DNA of 64,000 bases from the NCBI GenBank assembly GCA_034359265.1, contig CP136890.1, positions 52,383,501 through 52,447,500 on the forward strand, read 5' to 3'. Below are positions 12,439-24,715 of this stretch, piece by piece. Position numbers and translations under genes: made by a program. Source of the stretch: Canna indica. Lineage: Eukaryota > Streptophyta > Magnoliopsida > Zingiberales > Cannaceae. Each line of letters opens with the position of its first letter. Position 1 is the stretch's first letter. Below the pieces are notes generated by a model, which was not told the DNA's origin, searched no databases, and was given only the letters and a program-made list of their open reading frames with translations.

Positions 12439-12625
12439 TGTAATGCCCAAAATCCTAATAATAATATTTTATTCTTAAGCAGAGGACTGCAGGCTCGAGT
12501 TAGCGTGGATTGGCGTAGAGCTTTAGATTGAATCCGAGTAAGCATTAAATATAGAAAAAAATAGGAAAATTTATATATAAAATACCAATTGGGGCGCACG
12601 GCTACAGGTTTAGCCGCATGCCACC

Positions 12626-12643
12626 CGAGAGAGAGAGAGAGAG

Positions 12644-12721
<78 letters not shown>

Positions 12722-12824
12722 AGGTGATCAGAGGTGGAGGAGCTGAACCGGAGCCAAAATTCTATGAGTTCGTCGGCGCCGATTGAAGGAAGATCCTTAG
12801 CATCTTCTTCCTTTCTGTCTTCTC

Positions 12825-12875
<51 letters not shown>

Positions 12876-12985
12876 AGGTGATCGGAGGTGGAGGAGCTGA
12901 ACCGGAGCCAAAATTCTGTGAGTTCGCCGGCGCCGATTGAAGGAAGATCCTTAGCATCTTCTTCCTTTCTGTCTTCTCCAAAGAG
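12626..12985. repeat. (GA)n microsatellites in a ~154-bp tandem duplication
   Basis: GA tracts at about 12626-12718 and 12829-12872 are each followed by the same ~110-bp unit beginning AAGGAGGTGATC and ending TCTTCTCCAAAGAG. The two units differ by a few substitutions. The duplication lies inside the gypsy LTR and creates long Ser/Leu or Arg/Glu artefact ORFs. Confidence 0.9.
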
Positions 12986-12997
12986 GTGAGTGGATTA

Positions 12998-14059
12998 TGT
13001 TGGCCCAAGGGTTCCCCCCTAGGCTTTGATCTCTATTTTAATGATAACAAACATGTATCTAATATATTTGTGAAGTTTTGAGTTCAGGTTGAGGTTACGA
13101 TACGCGTGCGAACTTCGCTCGGAGAAATACAAAATCATCAAAAAGACTCGGATGTAAATTGAGTAGAGTTCATAGATCACAAAGTAGATTCTATGTAATA
13201 TATCCCTAGGAACACATCCCAAGCATATTTGTAATGTTATCCAAGTCAAAACTTGGTAACGGAACCCTGGAACAAAGCGCGCAATAAAATAAATGTAGAA
13301 AATAGCCTCGGCCCAGGTTCGGTCTACCGGTTGGTCGACCGAACGAGGCAAAATATTGGCAATAGATACTTTGATCGATCGGTTGGTCGACCGAACAAAG
13401 CCAAAAACTGGCAGTGGCCAATTAGATCGATCGGCCGGTCAATCGGACAGAGCTAAAAATTGGCAGTAGCCAATTCGGTCAACCAGTCGCTGGGCGGTCG
13501 ATCGATCGATCGACCGACGATCAATCGACAAGCGACCAGATGGCATCCAACGGGCAGAAAAATGCCCGTTGGAGTGATATGCCGAGTGAGGGGTTATAAA
13601 TACCCCTCACCAACCTCTCTTAAACCCTCTTAATGATCATTAGTGCATTCCTAAGAGAGATTTAAGCTTGCTAGGTGTGCTAGTGTAAACACTTAGGGTT
13701 TCCTTCATAGAATTGTGTTTTGCCTAGGTGAATAGGTTTGAGGAGTTCTCAGAGGGTTGAGAAACGAGTCCTCAGTTGTATTCAAAGGGAAACACAAAGT
13801 CTATAAAGGATTTAGTTAGAAATTCTTGGTGTGGAGCCAAGGTAGTGGAGTAGGCGGTTGGCCGAACCACTATAACTACTTGTCTTTGCATTGTTTGTTT
13901 GATTGTGTCTATTGTCTAATTAATACTTGTTGAGCATCGTAATTCAATTGCGTGATCAATTTGGTTGCATTAGAAATCGAACTCGAAAGAAATCGAATAG
14001 AAATTAATTCACCCAACACTATTCAACCCCCCCTTTCTAGTGTGGGTATTCATTCAACA
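12998..14059 (+). mobile_element. Solo SIRE-like copia LTR with perfect duplication GATTA
   Basis: It starts TGTTGGCCCAAGG and ends TATTCATTCAACA, 1062 bp, flanked on both sides by GATTA (12993-12997 and 14060-14064). The host gypsy LTR resumes directly after it. With no internal region and intact ends it is a solo LTR made by LTR-LTR recombination. It has a dense GGTCGACC-type tract at about 13320-13530. Confidence 0.92.
13586..13610 (+). promoter_or_regulatory. LTR TATA box framed by a perfect 9-bp inverted repeat
   Basis: TATAAAT at 13595-13601 is flanked by GTGAGGGGT (13586-13594) and its exact complement ACCCCTCAC (13602-13610). The same design, with one mismatch, is at 53121-53145 in another solo LTR. 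By position it is the LTR core promoter; transcript starts would lie about 30 bp downstream. Confidence 0.6.
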
Positions 14060-14967
14060 GATTAGCCTTCTTTTTCCCCTTTTCTTCAGCCATGCCGCCA
14101 CCCCTATGTCACAGGGTTTTTGTCGATTTTTGGTTCAATTTTGTCGTTTCGAATTAAGGGTTTTCTCGTCGTCGTTTTGATTTCGTCGAATCGATTTTTG
14201 GGCGATTTGGCCACCCCTATCCTTGCTGTGCCACCCCTCTTCCTCTTGAATTCTTGATGATTTCTTTAGTTTTCTTGATGGTTGTTGAGGATTCTTGAAG
14301 CTTGTTTGGTGTCTTGATGAAAGAATGATATTTTGGGGGGTTTTAGGGTATGCCGCCCCACACTTTAGGGTTCTTTAGGAACACTAGGGTGGTCGGCCAC
14401 TTTAAGGTTGGATGCTAGGGTCCTAGATATATTTTTATACCTAGGGAACACACTTTAGGGTACATGGAATTATTTCTATAATTATAATAATTGTAGAGGC
14501 AAACAATTAGGAAATTTAGGACCCTAGGGACACCTAGAGACATTAGGACCCTAGTTTGACATTCGGATGGGCCGACCCCAAGGACACCCAAGGGGGCCGA
14601 ACCCTCCTTGCTCTTAGGGCACTTGGGTGAGGTAGGTAGGCCGACCCTAGTGTACTCGGCCAGGGTCACCAAGGCAGGTTTAAATTGCGTAGGATTGTTA
14701 AGTGGTGATACCCTATTTTAGGGTTATATACATATGTTTTTCATTCTCTTTTCCTACGTTATTGGATGTATTGTATCTCTTTATTATGAGTTGTACATTT
14801 CATGTTATATATATATATACATATGCGTGGTTGTGATATATGACATGAGGATGTGGAGATTGAGGTATGTCCTTAACTCATCTATATGATAACTATGTAG
14901 CGCATCTTACGTTATATATATATAATTGCGTGTGTGATGTGCTTGTGCATTTCCCGGTAGCCTTGCT

Positions 14968-15152
14968 GGTGAGGGGAGGGTATGCCCCAAAGAGACAATG
15001 TTGGCCTTATTTCGGAAATTCGACTAGTGAGGAGAGATCATACCCCAAAGAGACAGTCCGGACACCCGACCGGTGAGGGGAACATATGCTCCAAAGAGAC
15101 GGTCGGAAGAGCTAGTGTCAGTGAGGGGAGTGCATGCCCCAAAGAGACGGCA
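14968..15152 (+). repeat. ~50-bp tandem repeat in gypsy LTR copy one
   Basis: Four units share the words GTGAGGGGA and CCCCAAAGAGACGG with variable spacers. LTR copy two instead carries GACCGGGAAGCTC-type repeats at about 17177-17360, so this is a lineage-specific variable region. Confidence 0.7.
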
Positions 15153-15836
15153 CTGAGCTGGGTGGTAGTTCGGAGTTCACACCATTTACCTACCCTACGT
15201 GGCTATTAGGGAGCGACAGGTTCAGTGATCATTCATGTGGATGTGCCATTTCATTGTGATTATTTATCTGTGGTAGATGCTGTTATCATGCGCAAGGTAG
15301 TAGATAAACATATTATGTTATGTTGTCATTTACTGCTTATGTTATGCTTCATTATTATTATTGATTACATGATGATGATGTGGTGGAAATGAGGATTGAT
15401 CTACTCACTAAGTCCTAGTTGGACTTACCCCTCCTTTTTTGTTATTTTCAGCACTTGAGCGAGATCAGAGAGGTACCGGGGTGCAGTAGCGCGGTTGGTG
15501 GCGGCAGGGCAGCGGGTCTCGTGACATGTCGTGGTCGAGGGGGATACCTGAGTTCTTTTAGTTCTCTTTGAGTTGTTGAGTCATGTAGACTCGGGTTATT
15601 GTTTTCACGTTTTTCTTTCTTTTAGGCGTCTTGGTTTATTTATTAAACTATCTTTAAATAACTTGAACATTTATATTTCATTGAGTCTATGGATTGCTTT
15701 GGAATTTAAGTCTATTTATTCTCTTTTGAAATGTCATAGTCTGTTTAGGTTATTGTTGTATATGTGGTTTGAGTTGTGTTAGGCTTAGGGGTACATGGCG
15801 TACCCTGGCCAATCATACCGGATTTTAGGTGTGATA

Positions 15837-15904
15837 TAAGTGAACCCATTTGGTTCACCTGGGGCATACGGTTTGGGACAACTGTCGCACGCCACCCAAG
15901 GTGG

Positions 15905-15951
<47 letters not shown>

Positions 15952-18115
15952 GTCGTGTGGGGGGGGAGGTGAGTGGAGGCCGAATTCCGCGAGTTCGTCG
16001 GCATTGATCGTGGAAAGGTCACAAGATTCTTCATCCCTTCCATACCTTACAATTGGTGAGTGGAATTGCACCTCTTCCCCCATGTTCTTCACCCTTTCCG
16101 CCGGCCCTTGAAAGGGATTTTCTCGAATTTTTGGTTGGTTTTCCTCGTATTGGATTCGATTAATAGAGTGATAGATTAATGTTTATCGTCGTGAGTTTTT
16201 GGATTTGATTTGTGACCTTGGCCAATTGATCCATTGCCATTTTCTTGAGGTGTCGCCCCTCCTGCTTGCCTTTTTGGTTGGGCTTCTTGAGTTCTTGGTG
16301 GTGTTCTTGGTTTCTTGGAAGAGGAGAGGGAATGGTGGTGAGGGATAAGTTCTAATGGTGAAGGTGGTATCTTGAGCTGAGCCGCCCCCTCCTAGGAAGA
16401 CACCTAGGATCCTATGGGTAGGCCAGCCCCTAGTGGTTCATATAGATAACCTTAAGACATGATAAATTGTAGAGACTACACATTAGATATTTATCTAAAT
16501 GTGATTAAGGTATGGTTAAGGGTAGAAACCTACACTTAGGGAAGTTATAGAACCTAGGTGCACTTAGAGACATATGGTTCATTGATTGAACATTATATTA
16601 AGGTTACATCGTAGGAGGCATGTAGGGGCCGAATTCCCCTTTGAAAAATACCCAGGTTTAGGGTTACAGATCTCATGGTTTAGGAGGCATTTAGCTAACT
16701 ATCGTCATGTGTTAAATTATGTTTCAATGCCATGTGTAATTATTCCTTATGTTGATATTGCTATTGTTCACATGCCGTTCTTATATTGATACATATCTAT
16801 TATTGTAATTATTCCTTATGTTGATAGTATCCAGTTATGAAATATATTTATTTCACCTAGGGCATGTGTTTATGGTGGTATATGATTATGTTGACATGTG
16901 TATTCATAGCATGTACATATTGTGGCATATGATTATGTTAGCATGTAATACAATGGCATATAGTCATGTGAAATGTGATGTGTGGCATGTGGACATAGAG
17001 GGGCCGAGGTATGACCATGGCATATTTATGATATACATGCACAGGGGGTATTAAGGATCTTAAGGGTCCTAGAGCATTATTACTAGACATGTGGATGCTA
17101 TTTATTTCCATATTATGATATTGCATATGTATGTGTTCTGGGTGTGGTTGTGATTGCTCTCTCCCCTAGTGGATTCCGGACCGGGAAGCTCGACAGCCGC
17201 CACACTTAAGATCGACCCGGGGTGGCATGGGCGGGAAGCTCGTTGAGATAGTGCCAGGCTCAGTGATCGACTCGTAGGACTGACAGATCCTTGGATATTG
17301 GACCGATGGGTCCCTGGATATTGGACCGACGGGTCCCGGACCGGGAAGCTCATCAGATGCCACCCTGATGACCAACTCGGGTAGCTTGCTTGATGGCAGA
17401 TGCGCATGTTGGTTATTGCTTTATACTTTCTTGGCGGTGGTTATATTTACTGGATGATGTATTATGTTAGTCGGTAGTGGATTTGCATATTGGTTATATC
17501 ATACATAGTTTGACATAATTATATACTTGTTGATATATCATGTATGGATGGGTAAATGTGCATGTTGGTAGTTCTTATGAGTTATGTGCCTACTTGTTTT
17601 ATGCTTTTTTACTCACTGGACTTATGTTATATGGATATGGTGGTTTGAGGACTGATCCATTCACTAAGTCCTAGTTGGACTTACGATTTATTTTATTGTT
17701 CTTTTTCAGCATCTAAGCGTGATCAGGAAGGTACTGAGATGTAGTAGTGCGACTGGTGACGGTGGGGACAGCGGATCTCGTGACATGTCGTGGTCGGGGG
17801 GTGTATACCCGAGTCATAGAGGCTTTTATATTTTCTTTTGAGTCATGTGGACTTGGGTCTAGAGTTCTTATTTTTTGCACTTGATGTTGCGAGATTCATT
17901 TATATTAAACTATTTTTTAAAAGGGTTTAAAACATTTAGAACTTGTTGATTATTTAGTTGGTGGTTTAAAAATTATTCAGTTTATGTTTTCCGCAAACTG
18001 AGTTAGTTTTATAAACTATTCAGGTTTTGTATCTTTATCTGGTTGTCTTGGTTGGGTTAGGCTTCAGAGTACATGTGGTACTCTGGCCGATCATGTCCGG
18101 GTTTGGAGCATGACA
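15837..18115 (+). mobile_element. Del/Tekay-like gypsy LTR (second copy), adjoining the internal region
   Basis: About 2.28 kb, ending GGAGCATGACA at 18115 directly before a primer-binding site. It lacks the TGTAATGCCC start, so its left ~150 bp are lost at the junction with copy one. It includes a (TA)n(GA)n tract at 15907-15946, matching the GA region of copy one. No genes seen. Confidence 0.6.
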
Positions 18116-18118
18116 ATG

Positions 18119-18131
18119 TGGTATCATAGCG
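18119..18131 (+). other. Primer-binding site, initiator-Met tRNA type
   Basis: TGGTATCATAGCG follows the LTR end after three bases and closely matches the usual TGGTATCAGAGC complement of the plant initiator methionine tRNA 3' end. It marks the start of the gypsy internal region. Confidence 0.7.
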
Positions 18132-18312
18132 GGTACGACAATAGGATATTGGGTATCGTATGGGGGCATTGATAGTGTGTCTACATATGGTATGTCCTAG
18201 TCACGAGATCGATGGCTAAACCTGCGCACCAGTGGCGGTACGTACTTGTGGTTAAAAATCTTGGTTATTTATATATTAAATTGTATGGATGTTGCTTTTC
18301 TTACTTTTAGAA

Positions 18313-19802
18313 ATGGAGGCACATGATGATGCTGTGTTGAGTGGTAGCGGAAGCAATTCCGCTGGCAGGCGAGGCCGAGGCCGTGGTAACAGTTAGGCGG
18401 CCTAGGAGGAAACAACACGGGACCCCAGGGTGGTGCTGTTGGAGACTCAGCTGGCAGATCTGACTGAGGAGCTTCTTAGAGAACAGGATGAATTCCGTAG
18501 AGAATGGGAGGAGTTTCGTAGGAAGTAGGAGGAGCTCCGTAAGGCGTGCAGGGAGGAGGATCATCGAGAGCCATTGGCGTGCAACACACTATACATGAAC
18601 TTTGTGAAATTGAAGCCACCAGTATACATTGGCATGGATCAGACAGAGGAGGTGACAATGTTCCTTAATGATTGTACAAAGTTGTGCTCGGTGTTGGAGT
18701 GTTCCTCTAAGGCGATGGCGCACATAGTTGGGCTACAACTTAGGGGGCCAGCAAAGGAGTGGCACCAGGTATGGAAGGCACGTAGGGGGATTCATGCACC
18801 ATCCCCTACGTGGGAGGACTTCCGGAACGCCATCATAGAGAAGTACCTACCAAAGAGCGCCCGGGAGAGGCAGGCAAGAGAGTTTGAGCAGCTTCACCAG
18901 ACGACCAACATGTCAGTATCAGAGTATGAGATAAAGTTTACACGGCTATCCCGTTACCACCCATCTCTTGTGGTGACAGAGGCAGATCGGGTGAGACAGT
19001 TTATGGAGGGTCTGAGGGTGCAGATCGGCAGACTGATACACTACACTGAGGATACCACCTTTGTACAGGTGGTGGATGAGGCGGTGCGGAAGGAAGCCAT
19101 GGTACTCACTGACTGACAGGGTGGACTAGCCTAGAAGAAGTTCAGACATGATAGATAAGGAGATAGGCACACCCAGTCTGAGGGTGTTGGCACTGGGATG
19201 GCGTGCCCGTAGAGTCAGGGGCAGGGAAATTTCGGGGGCTGTGCACAGACGGACCGACGGCTACTCAGAGTGTGGCTATGTTAGGAGGTTAGAGAGCCGA
19301 GGTGCCTATGTGTGGACACTGTGGGAGGAAGCATAGGGGGGTCTGCTATGGCCGCACTGATAGTTGTTTTGGGTGTGGCCAACCGGGCCACATCAAGTGG
19401 GACTGCCCAGCAGGGGTGGTCGAGCAATGACTCCGTCCAGGGGAAAAGCCCCTATGTTAGCGACACCGGTGGCGCAGCGAACTCGGACTCAGGGGACAGG
19501 ACAGCAACGCACGGCGGGTCACCACCTGCTCGGGTTTTTGCATTGACTCCTGAGGGCGCAGAGGCATCCAATGCAGTGGTGACAGGTATCATTTTACCTA
19601 CTTATGCACTGTTTGATCCGGGTGCTACGCACTCCTTTTTATCTGAGTTGTTGGCTTCGAGGTTAGGAAAGGATAAAAGTTTGTTTGTTGAACCTTTAGC
19701 GGTGTCCACACCTACAGGTGGCACTGTTATAGCTGAGACGGTCTTTAGGGACCGTAAAATCATCATAGGTGGGCATGTTCTGAAGGCGAAGTAGATGCTA
19801 CT
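18313..19802 (+). pseudogene. Del/Tekay-like gypsy gag and protease, degraded
   Basis: The reading frame starts at 18313 (MEAHDDAVLSG), contains stops near 18394, 18403 and 18526, then is open to 19116 and covers the gag core (LRGPAKEWHQVWK, WEDFRNAIIEKYLP, EYEIKFTRLSRYHP). A zinc-knuckle segment follows at 19309-19431 in another frame (CFGCGQPGHIKWDC). Protease follows at about 19500-19800, with DPGATHSFLS where these enzymes normally have D-T/S-G-A: the second active-site residue is proline. Gag would package RNA and protease would process the polyprotein; neither can work as encoded. After the protease the frame jumps to late reverse transcriptase, so the main RT core is missing here. Confidence 0.85.
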
Positions 19803-19844
19803 GCGAACCCTTGAATTGGATGTGATATTGGGGTATATAATATC

Positions 19845-20566
19845 AAGATAAGGGGTAAAAGTAGACCCTACAAAGATTGAGGCAGTTCAGAACTGGGAAA
19901 GGCCGACTAGAGTGATTGAGATCCGTAGTTTCTTAGGGTTGCCCAGGTACTACAGGAAATTTGTGGAAAATTTTTTCAAGATTGCTGCCCCCATTCACAC
20001 GCCTATCCCAGAAGAAGGTAAAATTTATCTGGGATGACAAATGTGACGAGAGCTTTCAGAAGCTCAAAAACTGCTTGACTACCGCCCTAGTGTTGGCGTT
20101 ATCGTCGGGGTCGGGAGGATTTGCAGTGTATTGTGATGCCTCTGTGGTCGGGTTGGGGTGTGTACTGATGCAACATGGCAGAGTAATTGCATATGCATCC
20201 AGGCAACTGAATAAGGTGACGATCAAGAACCGTTACTCACTTCCCACGATTGATGATCTATTTGACCAGTTGCAAGGAGCTCAATGGTTATCAAAAATTG
20301 ATATGAGGTCAGAGTACCATCAGTTGAGGATTCAAGACCAGGACATTCAAAAGACCACCTTCAGGACACGGTACGACCACTATGAGTTCTTGGTCATGTC
20401 CTTCGCTAATGCCCCGGCGGCCTTCATAGAACTGATGAATCGAGTATTCAATGAGTTTTTGGATAGATTCATTATAGTGTTCATTGACGATATTTTGGTC
20501 TACTCCAGAAGCGAGGTTGAGCACAGGGAGCATCTGAGGGTAGTCTTAGAAATCCTTAGGAGGCAC
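19845..20566 (+). pseudogene. Gypsy pol with permuted RT/RNase H order
   Basis: At 19857-20215 comes the end of RT and start of RNase H ([61 protein letters not shown]). Without a stop it is followed at about 20216-20566 by the RT palm, which should come first ([51 protein letters not shown]). The fused frame runs 19961-20638 and continues in frame into Tat-type gag ([19 protein letters not shown]). There is one frameshift near 19961-20025. RT copies element RNA into DNA; in this order it is unlikely to fold. Cause inferred: template switching or deletion/duplication between element copies. Confidence 0.8.
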
Positions 20567-21914
20567 CATGAGCCCTTAAGAGAATACCTGAACAGGTTTC
20601 AGGCCAAAGCAGTCGAGATTCCCAATCTCGACCCGTAGATCGAGCTCTTATCCATCCAGCTCGGACTAAAGCCCAGACTCTTTGCCGACCAGATCGCCCT
20701 GATCGAGCCAAAAGACATGGCAAAATTTTAGGAGAAAGCCGCATGCTTCATAAAAATTGGAAGAACTCTGGGAATCAAGAAAGACCGACTGGAAGAACCT
20801 TAAAGCTAATGTCGAGGATAAAAAGTCCAACGAGGGAAACCGAATAATTGAAGATCACAATTGACATGAACGGGGCAATGACAGGGGATCAAGGACACCA
20901 CCTTGCTTGAGTGCCCGATTCGAAAGGCACACCCCTTTCAACACAAAGAAGGAAACTATCCTCCGCGACATCTACCACCTAAAGCTTATCAAATACCCTG
21001 CCGACGCACAAAAGCAAAAGCTATCGCCAAACGCCAACATGAGCAACAAGTGTGTATTCCATGATACTTATGGACACACCACCGAAGACTGTGATACTCG
21101 GAGATCAACTCGAAGATTTGGTTTGTGAAGAACGCCTGGACAAGTATGTCCATCATAAGAAAGAGAGGGGTCGGAGCAGAAGCCGCGACCCTTGACGAGG
21201 AAGCAGAACACCTCCGAATTCCCATAGGGAAAACAACCAAGCTAACGAGCCGTGAGGGGCCATTGATTAAATCACCGACGGATCGGCTAGGAAAATTCAT
21301 CGTTAAAAAAAATCCTTGTCGGCCAAGCGAGCTCGGCCGACATCCTTTTCTACTCCAATTTTGAGAAGATGCAATTAACAGAAGCCTCGATCACAGCGTG
21401 CAAGGGAGACTTGGTAGGCTTCTCGGGAGAGAGAGTTGACGTCCGTGATGTCATATGGCTAAAGACGATATTTAACTCTCAGCCAAAAGCGAAAACAATT
21501 GATGTGCAGTATCTTGTCATCAATATCCATAGTCAATATCATATGATCCTAGGACGACCGTCCTTGAACAATCTGGAGGCTGTCGTATCCACTCCCCACC
21601 TGATGTTAAAATTTCCTATTTCGGAGACAGAAGTAGGCGTGTTGCATGCCGACCAGAAAGAAGTCCAGTGGTGCTACAATGAATGCCTCAACCCAAAGGT
21701 GGCTGAACTGTGGAATGAGCTGGTTGGCCAACAAACACCTCCCAAAATTAAAGGCAATCAACCGAACGAAGCCTCCAAACAAGCTTGGGATGAGAGATGC
21801 AAAAGCAACCATGACTCAACCATTGAAAAGAAATCAAGTCATGATCAAATCATCGCAATAAGGCTCGTAACAGAGCACTCCTCCTGTACACACAATTTCT
21901 TTATTAATCAATAA
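20567..21914 (+). pseudogene. Tat-like gypsy gag-protease remnant
   Basis: Gag pieces read [18 protein letters not shown], then in other frames FNTKKETILRDIYHL and a knuckle-like KCVFHDTYGHTTEDC (about 21046-21090). The protease segment is 21369-21914 (VDVQYLVI..., YHMILGRPSLNNLEAVVS, HLMLKFP), characteristic of Tat-lineage elements. Stops and frameshifts separate the parts. No RT, RNase H or integrase follows; the sequence passes straight to a noncoding spacer (21915-22083), so the element is non-autonomous in form. Confidence 0.7.
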
Positions 21915-22083
21915 AATTGCATTCCCCGTATTTTCTTTGTCTTCATGAAAATCTACTATTATCTCGTTGCTTTAAACGAGTATCCCATTATTCAAAACTT
22001 GTTTGAGTCCTTGGCTCAGATTTTTCGCTCTCAGAGCGATTACTTCCGGCCCAAGAGCCCAGCACTCCATTCAGCGACTACAA

Positions 22084-24544
22084 TGTTGGTGAAATGACCA
22101 CACTAGGAGGAGGGTGAATAGTGTGTTTACTAATCTTTTTGCCTAAATTCGGTTTTAATCGTTTCTTTGGTTACTTAGACATATTACAAGTTGAGTAGCA
22201 AGCAGACGCAAAGTAAATACGATAATGAAGTAAACACAAGTAGAAGCAATGCAAACACAATTATTTATATTGGTTCGGCCCCAATGCCTACTCCACTACT
22301 TAAGCACACCGCTTAAGATTTTCAAACTAAACTTTACTAGATTAATCTTGTTTCCCTTACAACGAGGACTTTGACCCGAAAAGTCTCGCTCTCAACCTAA
22401 GACACTTCCACACCCGGAAGTCTCCGCCTTCTTATCGAGAGCAATCTTCCACCTCAACCCTAAGGGACAACTCAACTAATCCTAGTAAACTACGTTTATA
22501 CCGATGGAATTAAGCCTCAAATACAAAGGCAACCACCCAATCTATCAAACATAGCAACCTAGGTTTACACGAGTTCAAATACAATGAAATAAACACCAAA
22601 ATACAATAACATAAATACTTAGCTCCAACACAATGAATCCTAGCTTCTCTTGATGCCTTGATGATGAATCAAATGAAGCTTGAAGGCAAACTCAAGAAAG
22701 AAGGTTCAAGGCTAGGGTTTTTGCAAATGCTGGGTTAATCAAAGCTTAGATGGTGTAAGGAGTGTCTCAATAGGCTCAATAACCCTAAGGAATTCTCTCT
22801 TGGCTTCTATTTATAAGCCATGAAGAGTTGGCATGGAACAACCAACTCAACGGCTGGAAAACTAGTCATTTTCGCCATTCGATTGCAGGTCCAATTTCTG
22901 GCAACATTTGGTCGACCAAAACTGGACAGATTGCTTGGTTTGGCTGATTTTTCTGCTTGTTTGTTTGTTTCTATGTTCGATCTTCGCTAAGTAATCTTAT
23001 ATAACATTTATAAATCTAACTTTAAGTGTTCGTTTCTAGGTTCGATCGTCGTTTCTGGGTTCGGTCTTTGCTCGTTTTTTAACTTTAAGTTAAATCATAT
23101 ATGTTATATAAGGATTACCCCCCATTTGGATTCAATAAAAAAATCTAAAAAATTAAAATCCTTAAGATTCAATATCTAACTTTTGAGGTCTAGTACAAAT
23201 TTCCCAAAAATAGAAATTTTATAATCTCCCGGGTCAAATACGGGTAGGCTAAAAGCTTCCAAAAAATCCTTTAAAATATCTCGCTATCTAGTTTTTACCT
23301 AAGGAACAATTACCGGCACTTTTGGTGCCAAGAAAATATCTAGGTCATATAGCCCTCCAAAGAGCTCCCTAGGCTTAGTGAATTTCAGGGTCTTTTTTAA
23401 TTTTTCGTGTTTTTGTGTTTTGGGATTCGGGTTTAGTTTTTGGGTTTCTTTGCATCATCATGAGGGTTTACAATTTATCTAGACACCCTAAACCTAAACT
23501 CTATCTTCCCGAAGAAATCCAAGCGTCGATGATCATCCTTGCCAATTTCTACGATTTCTTTAATTTTTCCGATCGGGGACGACGAGCACTAACCGACTTG
23601 AAACCTGAAAGTATTTCTCAATGAAACATCAGTTCCAAGTTTGTTATCATCAAAACTTAGATTAAGACCAAGGTTGAAAATCTTAGGCCAACAATCTCCC
23701 CCTTTTTGATGATGACAAATATCCTTAAGAAAATATATCATTTAAGCACAAAGGATATCAAACATGGGATTTTACCTACTCATGAAATTTCATAGATTTA
23801 TCATGCAAAATCAATCATGACTATAAAGACATCATTAAAGAATGAATATTCAACTATTATACAAAGATTTTTCTGCTTGTTTGCTTATTTTTGGGTTCCG
23901 TCTTCGCTAAGTCTACTTATATAATATTTTTTAACCTTGAGTTAATAACTTTAAAACATAAATGTTATATAAGGATTACCCCCATTTGGATTCAATAAAA
24001 ATATCTAAAAAATCAAAATCCTTAAGAATCAAAATCTAACTTTTGGGGTTTAGTACAAATTTCCCAAAAACGAAAATTTTATAATCTCCCGGGTCAAATA
24101 TGGGTAGGCTAAAGGCTTCCAAAAAATCCTTAAAAATATCTCATTATCTAATTTTTACCTAAGGAATAATTACCGGCACTTTTGGTGCCAAGAAAATATC
24201 TAGGTCATATAGCCCTCCAAGGAGCTCCCTAGGCTTAGTGAATTTCATGGCCTTTTCTAATTTTTCGAGTTTTTGTGTTTTGAGGTTTGGATTTGGTTTT
24301 TGGGTTTCTTTGCATTATCATGAGGATTTACAATTTATCTAGACACCCTAAACCTAAACTCTATCTTCCCAAAGAAATCCAAGCGTCGACGACCATCCTT
24401 GCTGATTTCTCCGATTTTTCTGATCGGGGACGACGAGCACTAACTGACATGGAACCTGAAAGTATTTATCAATGAAACATTAGTTCTATGTTTGTTATCA
24501 TCAAAACTGAGATTAAGACCAAGGTTAAAAACCTTAAGCCAACA
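22084..24544 (-). mobile_element. SIRE-like copia deletion derivative with two LTR parts, duplication TACAA
   Basis: TACAA flanks the unit (22079-22083 and 24545-24549). The left part, 22084-23692, is a complete 1609-bp LTR (TGTTGGTGAAAT ... AGGCCAACA). Next to it, 23693-23718 is the complement of a polypurine tract plus conserved internal end (TCTCCCCCTTTTTGATGATG). Only ~173 bp of internal sequence remain before a second LTR part, 23866-24544, which lacks the other half. So 3' LTR, a sliver of interior and a partial 5' LTR survive. Short ORFs inside are LTR shadows. Confidence 0.9.
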
Positions 24545-24715
24545 TACAACTTGATCTTCACCAGTCTGGCTCGCCAGCCTCAGTGCCTATTCTGGGCTCC
24601 CTAAGCCCTCAACGACCCCAAGCGCGCTTCTCACAAGCTCGGTTTTCACTGATTCTGGTCCTCGGCTCCAAATGTTGCCTTCGGTTCAACCCGACACGCT
24701 TTAAAATAGATTACT

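Larger units (their letters stand above)
12439..15836 (+). mobile_element. Del/Tekay-like gypsy LTR (first copy, interrupted)
   Basis: It begins TGTAATGCCC and ends near TTAGGTGTGATA at 15836. Excluding the 1.07-kb solo LTR inserted at 12998, it is about 2.3 kb, close to the second copy. Shared landmarks: the GA-rich tract, CACTAAGTCCTAGTTGGACT (15405-15424 here; 17664-17683 in copy two), and CTCGTGACATGTCGTGGTC (15515 here; 17777 there). The middle regions differ in their internal tandem repeats, so the two copies probably come from different elements. Short open frames here are not genes. Confidence 0.65.

Noticed and set aside
12589..13008. Open frames on both strands (Arg-Glu and Ser-Leu runs)
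   Set aside because: They are translations of (GA)n tracts in a tandem duplication within an LTR.
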